A DNA stretch of 64,000 nucleotides from Hymenopus coronatus (Eukaryota; Arthropoda; Insecta; Mantodea; Hymenopodidae): NCBI GenBank assembly GCA_030762935.1, contig CM060887.1, positions 8,052,501 through 8,116,500 of the forward strand. The letters run 5' to 3'. Shown piece after piece: positions 23,340 to 34,130 of the stretch. The notes beneath the pieces were generated by a model. It saw only the letters and a program-made list of their open reading frames with translations, was not told the origin of the DNA and ran no database searches. The position numbers and the translations under genes are program-made. The first letter of the stretch is position 1. Every line of letters begins with the position of its first letter.

Positions 23340-23700
23340 AAAATGTGATTCTATTCTTAAATATAAGGAATTTTAATAAAAATCATTAGAGACATTTTTG
23401 AGAAAATCAAAATTTTGGAAATTTCGTAGTTGGAGGTGGGGGATTTTCTTGAAAATCTTCGTGTCGCATCCTTGGAAGATACTACACTTAAATACCAAGT
23501 TAAGTGTTTAATGATCTTTTAGTTTTTGAGCTATGCTGTACACACACAAATACTCGCGCGCGCACACTCACACATACACGTTTTTCCAAAAAAAATTGTT
23601 TGGGATTCAAGGGGACCCAAAAAATGTGTTTCCGGTGAAATCTCGGTATCGAATTTTTGGGTGCAATGCAATACCTGTACATAGCAAGTGTAGAGAAAGT
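23340..23700 (-). mobile_element. Family A 5' half
   Basis: Minus-oriented, ending GTGTAGAGAAAGT at 23700, with an expanded CA/GC-rich tract at 23539-23580. The central arm of the 5' hairpin is deleted (CCTGTACATAGCAAG). Confidence 0.75.
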
Positions 23701-23719
23701 AAAAAGGAAAAGTAATGAA

Positions 23720-24098
23720 TGGCGAATATTATGCGAACTTGTTACAGCGTTTAAGTGATGAAAAATGACCGCATTTAGCGGAGAGGAAAGTTTTGTTTCA
23801 TCAAGACAATGCCCCAGTTCACACGTCCATTATCGCCATGGCTAAAATCAATGAGTTAGAGTTAGAATTGCTTCTTCATGCACCCTATTCACCAGATTTA
23901 GCCCTCTCTGATTACTTTCTGTTTCCAGACTTGAAGAAATTGCTTGGTGGTAGAACATTTTGCAGACCTCGGTAGTTCTCACTATAAACAGTGAACATCA
24001 CTGTGAGAAGTGTATGGAGCTGAAAGAAGACTATTTAGAGATATAAAGATTTTTGTGCTTTCTTTGTTAGGTGGGTACTTCTGGGGCAGCCCTCGTAC
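23720..24098 (+). pseudogene. mariner transposase remnant, C-terminal half with 3' terminal repeat
   Basis: The frame reads NGEYYANLLQRLSDEK, a stop, then PHLAERKVLFHQDNAPVHTS and later HAPYSPDLALSDYFLFPDLK, covering the second and third catalytic acidic positions. After a premature stop, KCMELKEDYLEI at about 24010-24045 matches the usual mariner C-terminus. The element ends with an inverted terminal sequence whose complement is TACGAGGGCTGCCCCAGAAG (at 24079-24098), typical of mariners, and finishes on TA. The 5' half is gone; family A sequence abuts at 23700. Confidence 0.85.
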
Positions 24099-24457
24099 CT
24101 TCTGGCGGACGCAGAACTACGTGAAAGAGTTAACACAGAGCCACACCTGCATATGAAGCCCACTTCAGGAGCAGGGATGAAAAAGCGGCAAGCATAGACT
24201 CCCATTTCTTCCTAATCCCAGACACGAACACTGAAAAATGGAAGAAGCCTAACTTCGATTACGACACGTATACACGAAAACCGCTGCTCATGGATTTCAT
24301 CACAAGATTTGTGGACAACGGTGACACCGTCTGGCGTCGGAATTATGTACATGCACCCTCTGTGAACAGTATCATGTACTCAGGTGCCAATCAAGGACTC
24401 GCTCAAAGTCGATCATTTCTGATGATCATTATACCACTGTATACACATTATGTTTAG
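24099..24457 (+). pseudogene. Unidentified protein-coding relic adjoining a mariner end
   Basis: Right after the mariner terminus an open frame gives FWRTQNYVKELTQSHT. A one-base frame shift near 24145 leads into PAYEAHFRSRDEKAASIDSH. This frame stays open for 103 codons to a TAG at 24455-24457, including FFLIPDTNTEKWKKPNF, DYDTYTRKPLLMDFITRF and VDNGDTVWRRNYVHAPSVN. Composition and the lack of stops in AT-rich DNA argue for real coding ancestry. I do not recognise the protein. It may be an exon or retrocopy of an insect gene split by the mariner. Nothing upstream of the mariner continues the frame. The last 20 or so residues (FLMIIIPLYTHYV) may be beyond the true end. Confidence 0.55.
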
Positions 24458-24609
24458 TGGTGGCAACAAAAATAACACAACTTTTTTGAAACTGTTTCAC
24501 CTCTAAAACTTTATTTTATTTTATTAATGATCAATCAGCATTACATGCTTTACAGATCTCTGAGAATCTTAGAATATAAATACATAATTAATAATATTTA
24601 AGGAAAAAC

Positions 24610-24910
24610 CTAAGAGGTTCTTTTTAACTATGGAACATGGATAAAGAACTGTATAGTGATATTGTGAGAGTAAAGTGTAGTTACTGAGTAGTCGTCTCTT
24701 CAGGCTGCCGATGTTGTACGTCACAGCTCCTGGAAGAAGCGAGAGGCGATCTTGCGTATCAACTTGTGAACTGCAAGGAGAACGAATTCCTAACAAACCG
24801 GGCAGTATTGGTAGCGATTCTCAGGAATCTCTTTTGGAGTACCTGTAAACGGTAGCAGTGCCCCAGACTTGAGAAGATGGGTCGAACAAGAGCTTTATAA
24901 AGAAGAAGGG
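24610..24910 (-). pseudogene. Jockey-like reverse transcriptase C-terminal remnant
   Basis: The minus frame reads LLYKALVRPIFSSLGHCYRL, then LQVLQKRFLRIATNTARFVR. This is the block that follows the RT domain in Jockey-type non-LTR elements (LYKxLVRPIxxYxxPVW ... LQxxQNKxLRIATxxPWFVRN). A later 'FFQEL' echo lies in another frame. It is broken and partial. A related scrap occurs at about 40580-40680. Confidence 0.7.
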
Positions 24911-24924
24911 AACATTCAAGACCA

Positions 24925-25122
24925 AGAGTTTTTATTGTTTCATTTATATAGCCCCCTTTAACATCTAAGGTCATATCGGGGGCTTTCCACTTGTTAGTTT
25001 AAATCATTTAGTTTTACTCAAACACGCACGCATTAACATACAAACTTCCAAGGAACAGCCGGGAATCGAACCCGGGACCCCGGGTAAGAAGTCAGCTCGT
25101 TGACCACTCGACCACGGAGGCA
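24925..25122 (-). mobile_element. SINE type D, minus strand
   Basis: On the minus strand the head reads GTGGTCGAGTGGTCAACGAG (A-box-like), and CCCGGGTTCGATTCCCGGC contains a canonical B-box. The body ends with the 'agcccccgatatgacct' block near 24955. Copies at 31129-31425 and 41560-41680 share this head and body. Confidence 0.75.
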
Positions 25123-25299
25123 GTCACCAAAAGTTGTGTGTTTATGAAATAGTGGATAGAGTTTATATAATTTTCCGGATGTTAATGAGTGTCATTAACC
25201 ACTAAAACTGTTTCATAAAACACTTCTGGAAATTCGTGCATTGTGTTGTTCTTTCATGTATCGCTTTCCCGCAACGATAACAGTAACGTATACGTAGTT

Positions 25300-25659
25300 G
25301 GTTCACGTATTGCAACAGTTACTATGTTAAGTTGTTCTGTTCCTCCAGTCCAGTCCAGTGTGATTGGCAGGCTGAGGGCAGCCCGAGGTGTGTTAGACGT
25401 GTCCCTGTTCTCAGAGAGAACTTAACCACGTTCTGACGGGATTGTGGGTTTTGTAGGATGGCGGGTGTGTTTTGGGGTTGTGGAGTGACAGGAGGAGGCG
25501 AATATTGCTCCTCGACGGTTGCCTTGATGGTGCAACGGCCCTTGTGCACCGCTGGTGTGTTTTTATCAAAATGTTTCTTGAGATTAAATTTTGAATCCAA
25601 GCAACTCTTGAAGGATAATAAGGAGCTTAGCCGTAGCAGCTGTTGGTGGTGCTCCTTCG
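25300..25659 (-). other. 3' region of the non-LTR element
   Basis: Downstream of the RT ORF stop, the sequence remains comparatively GC-rich and non-repetitive. It holds a second open frame (25322-25678) that overlaps the end of the RT frame. I read it as 3' UTR or a displaced C-terminal segment of the retrotransposon. The interval 25123-25299 shows nothing. Confidence 0.4.
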
Positions 25660-27120
25660 TTACCGGGGATGCCCGCAAGCCATGCGGGGAAGCCGGTATC
25701 GCCTGAAGCGGCGGTTTGTGGGATCGTAATCCCCAAGAGACCTAACGAGGGCGCTCCGATGGAATGGTAACCCTTCGTTGAATTTTGTTGCCCGACGCCT
25801 AATCTCGTCCTCCAGGTATGGTAGACCAGAGGCTTCGTGCAGGAGTCTCGTTGGAAAGCCTCGAGGCACAGAATAGATAGCCCGGAGACACCTATTCTGT
25901 ACCCGCTGAAGCAACAGCAGACTGGAGTCTGCCGCCATGCCCCAGATCTCACAGGCGTAGATTAATAAGGGGATAATGAGAGCCCTCAAAAGGCGCAACT
26001 TAAGGGGAACCTTCATCGAGGACCTCAGCATCGGGTACAGTGAGGCCGCAGCCCCATTGCCCCGGCACCACAGCCCCCGGACGTGCTCCCTAAAAGTGAC
26101 GCCCCTGTCAAGCTTCACCCCCAAGTAGGTGATGGTGTTGGTCCATTGTATCCTTCGTCTGAGGTACGTGAATGTGGGGAAGTTTGCGGGAAAGCGGCGC
26201 TTGGTGAAGAGAATAGCGTGGCTTTTCTCCGGATTTATGGACAATCGCCAACGCTCGCACCACTCTTGGATGAGGCAGAGGTGTCTCTGGATAGGGTTGA
26301 AGGCTCTGCGTGGGTGTTTGTTTGTACAGTATAACAGCACGTCATCAGCATACTGAGCTATGTTGACTTGCTGCACTGTTGGTAGGTCGGCCATGTAGAC
26401 GCTAAAGAGCGTAGGGGAAAGTACAGAGCCTTCGGGGACTCCGCCTCTTACTGGCCTAGGTGTTGATTTGTGTCCCGCAACTGAAACTACAAAAAATCTG
26501 TGTTTAAGATATGAGTGTAGTAGGTGTATGATGTGTGTCGGGAGCTCCAGTCGGATGAGTTTGAGGAGCAGACCCGCGTGCCAGGTCGTAGAGAAGGCTT
26601 TCTCCACGTCCAGCGACACCGCCGCAGTGTAGGCTCTGTCCTGGAAGCCCAGGGCAGCGGCCTCCACCACTCTCAGCAGTTGCTGGGGTGTAGAATGCCG
26701 AGGACGAAAACCAAATTGGTGATCTGGGATGGCATGAATGTCGCCCAAGAGAGGGGACAAGCGGGCTAGTATTAGCCTCTCGAAAACCTTCGAGAGAAGT
26801 GATAGGAGACTGATGGATCGGTAATTGGATGGGTGTAACGGGTCTTTCCCCGGCTTCAAGATGCATATCACCCGGGCCTCCCTCCACTCGCGTGGAAAGT
26901 GGCACAAGGTGAGGCACATGTTGAAAACCTTGGTTAGAAAGAGTACCGCCTTGATGGGAAGGCATCGGAGCATGGCGGGGGTTAGTCCGTCAGGACCCGC
27001 TGCCTTTTTGGGGTTGAGACGCCGGAGTGCGCCCTGGAGTTCACTGGGTCGGATGACGGGACTGTGATTGCTTACCGCCTTTGTACCTTGTAGCGCGCGG
27101 CCTGGTATTATAATCCGCAC
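25660..27120 (-). CDS. Non-LTR retrotransposon reverse transcriptase (Jockey/R1-like), 5'-truncated
   Basis: A single 486-codon frame has the RT blocks in order: LNPKKAAGPDGLTPAMLRCL (residues 35-54), HPSNYRSISLLSLLSKVFER (96-115), SLDVEKAF with the first catalytic aspartate (169-176), GGVPEGSVLSP (226-236) and the AQYADDVLLY active site (255-264). The C-terminal thumb and the LLIYACEIWG/LLLQRVQNRCLRAIYSVPR region follow. The YADD box is intact. Two small departures, AFSTTW (usually AFDxxW) and PEGS (usually PQGS), hint that the copy is no longer under selection. No apurinic-type endonuclease domain, gag-like ORF or RNase H is visible upstream; the frame ends near 27120 in AT-rich DNA, so the insert is probably 5'-truncated, as usual for target-primed LINEs. 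It would supply the kind of enzyme that mobilises SINEs, but no shared 3' tail was established. Confidence 0.9.
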   Translation of the reverse strand: MRIIIPGRALQGTKAVSNHSPVIRPSELQGALRRLNPKKAAGPDGLTPAMLRCLPIKAVLFLTKVFNMCLTLCHFPREWREARVICILKPGKDPLHPSNYRSISLLSLLSKVFERLILARLSPLLGDIHAIPDHQFGFRPRHSTPQQLLRVVEAAALGFQDRAYTAAVSLDVEKAFSTTWHAGLLLKLIRLELPTHIIHLLHSYLKHRFFVVSVAGHKSTPRPVRGGVPEGSVLSPTLFSVYMADLPTVQQVNIAQYADDVLLYCTNKHPRRAFNPIQRHLCLIQEWCERWRLSINPEKSHAILFTKRRFPANFPTFTYLRRRIQWTNTITYLGVKLDRGVTFREHVRGLWCRGNGAAASLYPMLRSSMKVPLKLRLLRALIIPLLIYACEIWGMAADSSLLLLQRVQNRCLRAIYSVPRGFPTRLLHEASGLPYLEDEIRRRATKFNEGLPFHRSALVRSLGDYDPTNRRFRRYRLPRMACGHPR

Positions 27121-27212
27121 TAATCAAACTCCTTCCCTCTCGTTAACGCGCAACAATGATTTACTTCCGTTATTTGATAATTTCCTCTTCATTGTACCTA
27201 TACCCAGTTCAG

Positions 27213-27732
27213 CCTTAAGTTGATCCGCGTCAAAACAACCCCAGGGACCAGTGCACCGTTGCGATGTAGCCTTCCGCCATTCGAGCCAGAAATTCTGTCA
27301 ATAGTTTCACGACCACGTGGCATATTGTAATGTAAAACGAACAGAGCTCTTATTCCGACAATTTGAACGGTAACTAAATTATTCTGTTAAGTATAATGGT
27401 GATAAAATTGATAGTCCTATAAAAATAAATGCGTGGACATGTAATAATTACATCTAAAGAACAGTGTCCATCTTCTTTCCTTACGTGTTCGAACTGCAAG
27501 GAACAGTTACTGTGTAAACAATTTGCGGAAGTCGAATTGCATGCTGGGTCTTACAGCTCTGTTTAACGGTATAAATTGGCGTTTGTTAAACTCGTAGGTA
27601 CAATATTATACCATTTAAGAATAAATGTATTGTGTCATTTAGATTATTAGCATGGTATTATATTACTGCGTGCATTGTTGTACCGCGGTCCACTGACCAC
27701 GTGGATCGGTTTTGGCGGGGATCAACCTAAGG
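27213..27732. mobile_element. 520-bp MITE with 24-bp terminal inverted repeats
   Basis: The left end CCTTAAGTTGATCCGCGTCA and the right end (complement CCTTAGGTTGATCCCCGCCA) match at about 20 of 24 positions. There is no coding capacity. The internal segment (27490-27590) matches in reverse complement a copy at 43073-43345. The target duplication is not clear. Superfamily unknown. Confidence 0.75.
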
Positions 27733-28132
27733 GCGAATAGAAAATAGTGAGTGGTTGCATTTGGCGCATTGTGATTTTATCGATGAAGTAGTGTTTGGTG
27801 GTTTACAACATGTCTGCAGTAGTTTAGGGACTTTCTGTTATTTCGAAACTGTTTCGTGGTTGCAACAGAAACATATTAAACTGTTTCGCAAAAAGAACAA
27901 CTTTTCCCACCAGTAGTTATGTTATTATATGGATTGAATGGCTGGAGGTCATGAAGAGCAGTGATGGGAAACAGGAAAAAGTGCACGCTAGTTGATGAGC
28001 AGGCGACAAGGCCGTTACTGGTGCCAAGTTAAATTTGTCTGATGTAAATAAAGATGTGCCCTCTGCAGAAAATAGAGCGCCTGTTTCACCTGTCATTAGA
28101 TGTGTTGTGACCGCATTATCTATTCTAAATAC
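27733..28132. other. Unassigned stretch
   Basis: No coding frame of interest or repeat recognised. Confidence 0.35.
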
Positions 28133-28480
28133 AACCATTGCATTCCAACCACCAAATTCGATATTGAGCTCTCACCAAAAATAAACGTTTTCAAGTTCAT
28201 TGAATAAAAAAAAAAAAAATCTGATGTGTTCCATTCACATGACTTTCTCTACATCTCTACAACAAATTATTGTTAAAAAGCTTATGCTTCTATTTACTTC
28301 ATGCTAATCGAGACAAAATTAGCACAAATAGTCTTATTACTTGCTTCCTTGTAAATAAAAGCGAAATAAGGGAGTACCATAGGTTAAAGTGATAGTCAAA
28401 ATACCTTCTCTATACACTATGTACATAGTACGTATAGAGAAAGTAATAAACGTTGTCAAATTCATTGAATAAAAAAAAAT
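28133..28480. mobile_element. Nested family A pieces with a repeated junction
   Basis: A plus-oriented 5' segment (28133-28217) leads through an A-run into a short, internally deleted minus-oriented copy (28218 to about 28446). That copy keeps about 180 bp of its 3' end and about 50 bp of its 5' end. Then 'aataaacgtt-tcaa-ttcattgaataaaaa' appears again (28447-28480). The repeated block is therefore the outer copy's sequence, duplicated on both sides. Confidence 0.6.
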
Positions 28481-29314
28481 GTGTTTCATTCACATGACTT
28501 TCTCTGCATCTCTGTTACAAATTATTGTTAAAAGCTTATTCTTCTATCTGCATCATCGAGACAAACAATAGCAGAAATTGTCCTTATTACTTGCTTCCTT
28601 GACAGTAGAAGGGCAAAAATCTCATTTGTTCTATTCACATGATGTCCTCTATCTGTTCAGTAAACAAACCTTTTATTCAAAACATTAATCTGTTATTTAC
28701 ATCGTATTAATTAAGCAGAATTAGTCTTACTAGTAATTCCTTGTAAGTAGAAGGGAAATAAAAAAATACACAGGCTAAAGCGATAGTCTCGTCCTTTAAA
28801 AGCTGTATGAAACAATTGAAATTCCAATCTCTTTGTTTGACAGGAGCAAACAAACGGGGAAACGAGAAGAAAGATGTTTTACCTTTTGAGAACATTTAAG
28901 TGGCTTAAAATTGAAACTAATATTCCGGGATATCTCGAAAACGGTTAACTCTACAAAAAGTGCATATAACAAATTGTGCGCTTTAATGAGATCTACATTT
29001 TTTGTTAGTAAGTTTTGGTATACCTCTTACGGTTTGCCAGTTTTACCGAAATCGTCCAGAATAAAGAGGTCTTCAGAGGCTATTCCCAAAAAAATTCAAG
29101 ATATATATTTTTTTTGTCATGAAAATATCTTAAATATAAGAAATCCTATTCAAAATTGTTGGAGCCATTTTTGAGAAAATCAAAAATTTAGAATTTTTTT
29201 TTCCATGTAAAGGATAGTTAGGTTGGGAATTTTCTTGAAAATCTTCGTGTCGCATCCTTGGAAGATACCAAACTTATTTAACGGGTTTTTCGTTTTTCAG
29301 CTATGGTGCCCACC

Positions 29315-29315
<1 letters not shown>
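28481..29315 (-). mobile_element. Two family A copies, minus strand
   Basis: A short 3' end (28481-28612) is followed by a second copy beginning CTCATTTGTTCTATTCACAT (about 28618). That copy continues to the CA tract at 29316, where recognisable similarity to the rest of the element fades. Confidence 0.65.

Positions 29316-29375
<60 letters not shown>
29316..29375. repeat. (CA)n microsatellite
   Basis: An almost pure CA run of about 57 bases. It occupies the position of family A's internal GT-rich tract and is best explained as expansion of that tract. Confidence 0.95.
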
Positions 29376-29382
<7 letters not shown>

Positions 29383-29439
29383 GACGCGCGCGGACTCATA
29401 TATATTGTTTTTTTTTATAGTGCCATCACATAATACCTT

Positions 29440-30413
29440 TCTGAGGAAAACCAATGTGAATGTTGCTTTTTCTTAATTTCAGATTGAAAATTTGATTTAT
29501 ATGCCATATAGCATCATGTTGTTTTCGTGTTTAATTTGGTAAATAGTCTGATATGAACAATTTAGTTTCACTTCGTTCCTGGCATAAAACCCATTGAAAA
29601 TGCTTAATGAAAACCTAAATCATTTATAACTGAAAAATGATTTTACACTCAATACTTTAGATTTCCAGTCTTGAACTACTAAGTATTTGAATATTATAAG
29701 AGAAAATAAAAAAAACAAAACAAAAAAAAAATTAAGGGAAAGGCCCAAAGGGCAACCATGTCCAGACAACGATGTGCGCTAGCAAGGATCGGGTGCCTGA
29801 CTCACCAATCCTGATACTGCATAGCCCTACTTTAGCCATCCGAAACCTCGAGTCCCGGATGTGGACGAAACATTCTCAAGAAGGACCCAGCAGTCTTTCC
29901 AAAGCTCTTTTTCCCCGTCCTGCCACAACATACAACCCGCCGACCCTGGTCCTACACTTCTGATACACTTGAGGTGAAACAGAACAGAAATGTTGGGGAC
30001 AGGAAGTTCGTTGTAGAAGCGTAACTATCACCGATCCAGGGAAACCACGAACAAAAAGAAATAAAGAAAAAAAGAAACGTTGGTCAGAATGGCCGCCCAA
30101 AGCAAATCGAACTCTAGGTTCCTGAATGCGAAAATTACACGTTACCGCGGAGCTATTTTGTTTGTTTCACATTATAAGATTTCAGTTATTTTTTGGGAGT
30201 TTTTGGGATAAAAATTATCTCCCACAAGAAATGTGCCAGAAGTAACATTCGCAACTATTAATTCAGTAAGATCATGTTCAACTCGTGGCAGACCTGAAAA
30301 CACTCCATCGTGCAAAGAAAGAATATTGGAGCTCACTGAAGAGTTTGACCTATTTTCAAAAGCTCAGAATTAAAAGACATCCCAAAGTACTGTATCTTGA
30401 GTGGATACTTTTT
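29440..30413. other. Unassigned stretch
   Basis: Positions 29740-30120 are less AT-rich with short open frames on both strands. No domain, splice pattern or known repeat was seen. Confidence 0.3.
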
Positions 30414-31124
30414 ACTTTCTGTATATGTGTATAGTGAATAGAGAAGGTATTGTATTGCACTTACAAATTCGATACCGAGATTTCAACGGAAATGGATTTT
30501 TGGGATCCCCTGAATCCACAAAAAAAGCATTTTTAGAAAAAGGTCCGTGTGTGTCTTTGGACAGCATGACTGAAAAACGAAAAGTCAGTTAAATACCAAA
30601 CTTGATATTTAAGCTGATTAAACTATCTTATGTTTAAGATATTACAGGACAAATAAAATGTATATCTTAAATTTTCTGAAAATAGCCTCTGAAGACATGT
30701 TTATTCTGGATGAATTTTGCGGAATTTTGCATAACTGGTAAACCGTAAGAGATAGACAAAAACTAACCACACAAAAAATATAGAGCTCGTTAAAACACGC
30801 AATTTATGTTGTATATTTTTTTCGTAGAGTTGACCGTTAAACTCTTTGTTATGAGTTTCAGCTTTAAAATGCTCATACGGGAATGTGTCTACTGCTGTTC
30901 CATACGAACAAAGGTACTTCAGTCACATTGCAACCAATTTTTAAAAGATTTGACTATCACTTTGTGTAGTGTACTCCCCTTTTCCTTCTAGTTACAAGGA
31001 AGCAATTAATAAGACCAATGCTGCTGATTTTTTCTCAAGTAACATTAAGTAAATAGAAGAATAAAGCTTTTTAACGATACTTTGTTGCAGAGATGTAGAG
31101 AAAGTTATGTAAATAGAGCACATG

Positions 31125-31127
<3 letters not shown>
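30414..31127 (+). mobile_element. Family A element with a central deletion
   Basis: The 5' end ACTTTCTGTATATG has lost part of the hairpin. The copy skips the 'gggatgcgacacgaag' block and resumes at 'tgattaaactatctta'. It ends GAGCACATGAGA into a long T-run. Confidence 0.8.
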
Positions 31128-31128
<1 letters not shown>

Positions 31129-31169
<41 letters not shown>

Positions 31170-31425
31170 TAATTGTTTCATGTGTATAGCCCCCTTTAAC
31201 TTAAGTGGTCATGTCGGGGGCTTTGACTTGTGAAACAACTCGTATTACTGTAGGTTTAGAACATTAGGTTAATCATTTTTATATACCAAACACACATTCA
31301 CTCTCACATTCAGACTTTTTGGGAATAATTCTGGTTAAAAAAAATTCCCGCCCCAGCCGGGAATCGAACCCGGGACCTCCGGCTGAGAAGTTAGCTCGCT
31401 GACAACACGACCACGAAGGGAGTAT
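31129..31425 (-). mobile_element. SINE type D with a ~40-base poly(T)
   Basis: The T-run at 31128-31168 corresponds to the element's 3' poly(A) on the minus strand. The 'agcccccgacatgacc' block and the tRNA-like head with CCGGGTTCGATTCCCGGC (around 31350-31371) follow. It was inserted exactly at the T-tract that closes a family A copy. Confidence 0.75.
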
Positions 31426-31474
31426 AATATATTATTATTGTTACTACCAACAAAATATATTGGACGCTTTAAAT

Positions 31475-31560
31475 ACCATCCGCGTGGGCCGGTTTGAAGC
31501 CGCGACCTTGGGATCGGAAAGCGATCCAGCGCCTAAACCAACTGAGCCACTGATGCATGT
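31475..31560 (-). mobile_element. tRNA-like SINE head
   Basis: On the minus strand there is GTGGCTCAGTTGGTTTAGGC (A-box region), a GGATCG/CGATCC hairpin in the anticodon-arm position and GCGGCTTCAAACCGG in the B-box position. The acceptor arm does not pair well, so this is a SINE head and not a functional tRNA gene. Confidence 0.55.
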
Positions 31561-32641
31561 GGAGGAAAGCTAGTGCAAACTGTTTATAGAAAGTGGTTTG
31601 GCAGACAGGAGGACTCGTGGGCAGCAGATGGAATCTCAGTAGTGCTAATTACCTACTGCTTCTTTATTTAGCTCTACACTCAGCTTTGCCCTTCAAAAGT
31701 AAGTAACAACAAAATCACTCATCATTCTTTTGGCATTGTTTAATGACAAACACCGGTCAGGAATGTTGAACATTTGACCTACAAGCAACAGATACAAATT
31801 GTCTACTTCTGTTTGATATGTCTTGTACATCTTAAACTGACCACAAAAATACAGCGCATTAAAACGTCATTATTATTCAATGGTTGTCTTGTTCGTTGGA
31901 GGGGTGTGATTCAGCAACAGCTGGGTATGATAAACACGGAGTAAAGCTGTTTGCTTTAGTTTTCTATAGGTTATGAGATTGTTCCAAGTTTTCGTTTGTC
32001 ATGTGTTTACCTTAGATCTTGTCTCTTGGCATATCTGTTATCCATTGTTGGATTTTCCCCTGCTAACGAAGGAGGCCATGGATGCTTCTCACCAGTTTAA
32101 GGTTAAGTTGGTTTATTATTATTATTATTGTTGTTGTTGTTGTTGCGTATGGTGCTGAGGTTGAATATTATATTTGAAATATACCTGGTAGAATAGTTTG
32201 GACCAGGGATCTAAAAATTCTGTATATCCAATGAAATCCAAGTGTCGAATTTTAGGGCGGAATGCATATTCTCTGTCCAGCCTTACTTCAGTGTTAACAA
32301 AAGCAACAGGTTGCAATGGCTATGATTGGTTGCTGGACGTTTTACTGTTTTTCTCCACCACAAAATAGTTCCTCTTAAATTACCGAGTGAGTACACAAAT
32401 ATCGTATTACACTATGCAATATTGTCTAAATAATGTAGTATGAATGATTAAGGAACAACATTTACTGATCGTCTAATCATTGATTCTTTATGTAACAATG
32501 TGTATCCATTATGTAGTTCGTTTCCTACGGTTGCTTCTAGTCAGCAAGTAATGGCGGAAACATGTAACATAGTGAAACATAGGCAAAGAAAGAATTATTT
32601 CTAGGTATGTATAGCTTTTGTGAAAAGTACCTTACTTTTTT
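31561..32641. other. Unassigned stretch with a trinucleotide tract
   Basis: Positions 32113-32146 hold a (TTA)n(TTG)n microsatellite. Nothing else is recognised. Confidence 0.4.
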
Positions 32642-33689
32642 ACTTTCTCTACTGATACTATGTACATACTGTATAGAGAAGGTATTGCACTCCACCCAAA
32701 AATTCGATACCAAGATTTCACTGGAAATATATGTTTTAGGGCCGCCTGTATCCAATAAAAGCATTTTCAGAAAAAGGTCCGTCTGTCTGTGAACACCATA
32801 CCTCGAAAACGAAAAGTCGGTAAAATACCAAACTTGGTATTTAAGTTTAGTATCTTCCAAGAATGCGACACGAAGCTCTTGAGGACCCCCCCCCCCAACC
32901 ACCCTTTACATGGAAATAATTTCGAAATTTATTTTCTCAAAAATGGCTCTCACAATTTTGATTGAAATATCTTATATTTAAGATGTTTATGTGACAAATA
33001 AAATGTATATCTTAAATTTACTGGGAATAGCCTCTGAAGACATGTTTATTCTGGATGAATTTTGCGGAAGTTTGCTTAACTGGTAAACCGCAAGAGATAG
33101 ACAAAAACTTACCTTACGTAAAATGTAGAGCTTGCTAAAACACACAATTTAAGTTGACCGTTTTTGAGTTATTCCTGGTTGTTAGTGTCAGCTTTAAAAT
33201 ACTTATTGTTTTCTCATTTGTCAACTCTTGTCCATGCAAATAAAGGAGGCCGCCTGGGTAGTGTGGTGGTAGTGTGTCTACCTCACATTCAAAAGGTCGT
33301 GAGTTCGAATCTCGCCTAGGGTGAGTTACCCAGATAAGGTTTTCTTCGGGTTTTCCCTTATCCTGAGTAGACGAATGTCGAGTAACTTTAAGCTCCATGG
33401 ACCCTGGGACCATTTGAGCATCATTTCACCAATTTCATTCATCGTCCGATATGACCAATCAGGTTAAAGCAGGTTAAAAAAGGTACTTCCATCACATAGC
33501 AACCAGCTTTTAAAACATTTGACTGTCGATTTAGCCCATTGTATTTCGTCATTTCTTACGAGGAAGCAGGCAATAAGACTCTTACTGCCAATTTGTTCTC
33601 GATTAGCAATAAGTAAATAGAAGAATAAGATTTTTAATGATAATTTATTGCAGAGATGTAGTGACAGTCATGTGAATGGAACACATAGA
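32642..33689 (+). mobile_element. Family A element split by a SINE
   Basis: It starts ACTTTCTCTACTGATACTAT and ends GGAACACATAGA. A type A SINE at 33244-33478 lies in the 'tccatgcaaa-aaagg' block. Part of the region between 'cacacaattt' and 'gttgaccg' is shortened. Confidence 0.85.
33244..33478 (+). mobile_element. SINE type A
   Basis: Same head (GTAGTGTGTCTACCTCACAT, then GTGAGTTCGAATCTCG) and body as the copy at 5534-5772. The short direct repeat AAAGG (about 33236-33241 and 33479-33485) is consistent with a target duplication but too short to prove it. Confidence 0.75.
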
Positions 33690-33954
33690 TTTTTTGAAAA
33701 CAATGTTCTTAGCTTAATGTTAGAATTTACTGGTGTTTCCTAAAGCAGCATAATGTGTACAAAACTTTTAAATTAACCGAGGTGCGACATCTAGTGACAG
33801 CCGAAAATGCAGAGAATGTGTGTCACACATTGTTCAGGAGGAGCAAACAAAGTGAGAGAATGGTGGACATTGTCGTTGGCACACTAATGATCAATCTCTG
33901 TAATGATTGCAAGTGCAGCATTTGAAGGAGTGGGACCAGTTCCATCTTCACATC

Positions 33955-34112
33955 TTCTCAAAAATGGCTTTAACGATTTTGATTAAAATGTAGGTATATT
34001 AAATATTCTTATATGACAAATTGTATACCTCGAATTTTCTGGGAATAGCCTCTGAAGCCCTCTTCATTCTGAATGCTTTTGCATAACTGGTAAACCGTAA
34101 GAGATCGACAAA
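33955..34112 (+). mobile_element. Family A central fragment
   Basis: Covers 'tctcaaaaatggctttaacg' to 'ggtaaaccgtaagagatcg'. The bases between this and the preceding copy (33690-33954) are unassigned. Confidence 0.65.
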
Positions 34113-34130
34113 ACGTTTCTACTTGGAAAA

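Noticed and set aside
24071..24098. Exon acceptor TTTGTTAG followed by frame GYFWGSPR
   Set aside because: The segment is the 3' terminal inverted repeat of the adjacent mariner (complement TACGAGGGCTGCCCC), so the coding match is coincidental.
29223..29420. 65-codon ORF with a threonine-histidine run
   Set aside because: It is a translation of the (CA)n microsatellite.
31475..31560. Functional minus-strand tRNA gene
   Set aside because: Acceptor stem does not pair; only the internal promoter boxes and an anticodon-arm hairpin are kept.
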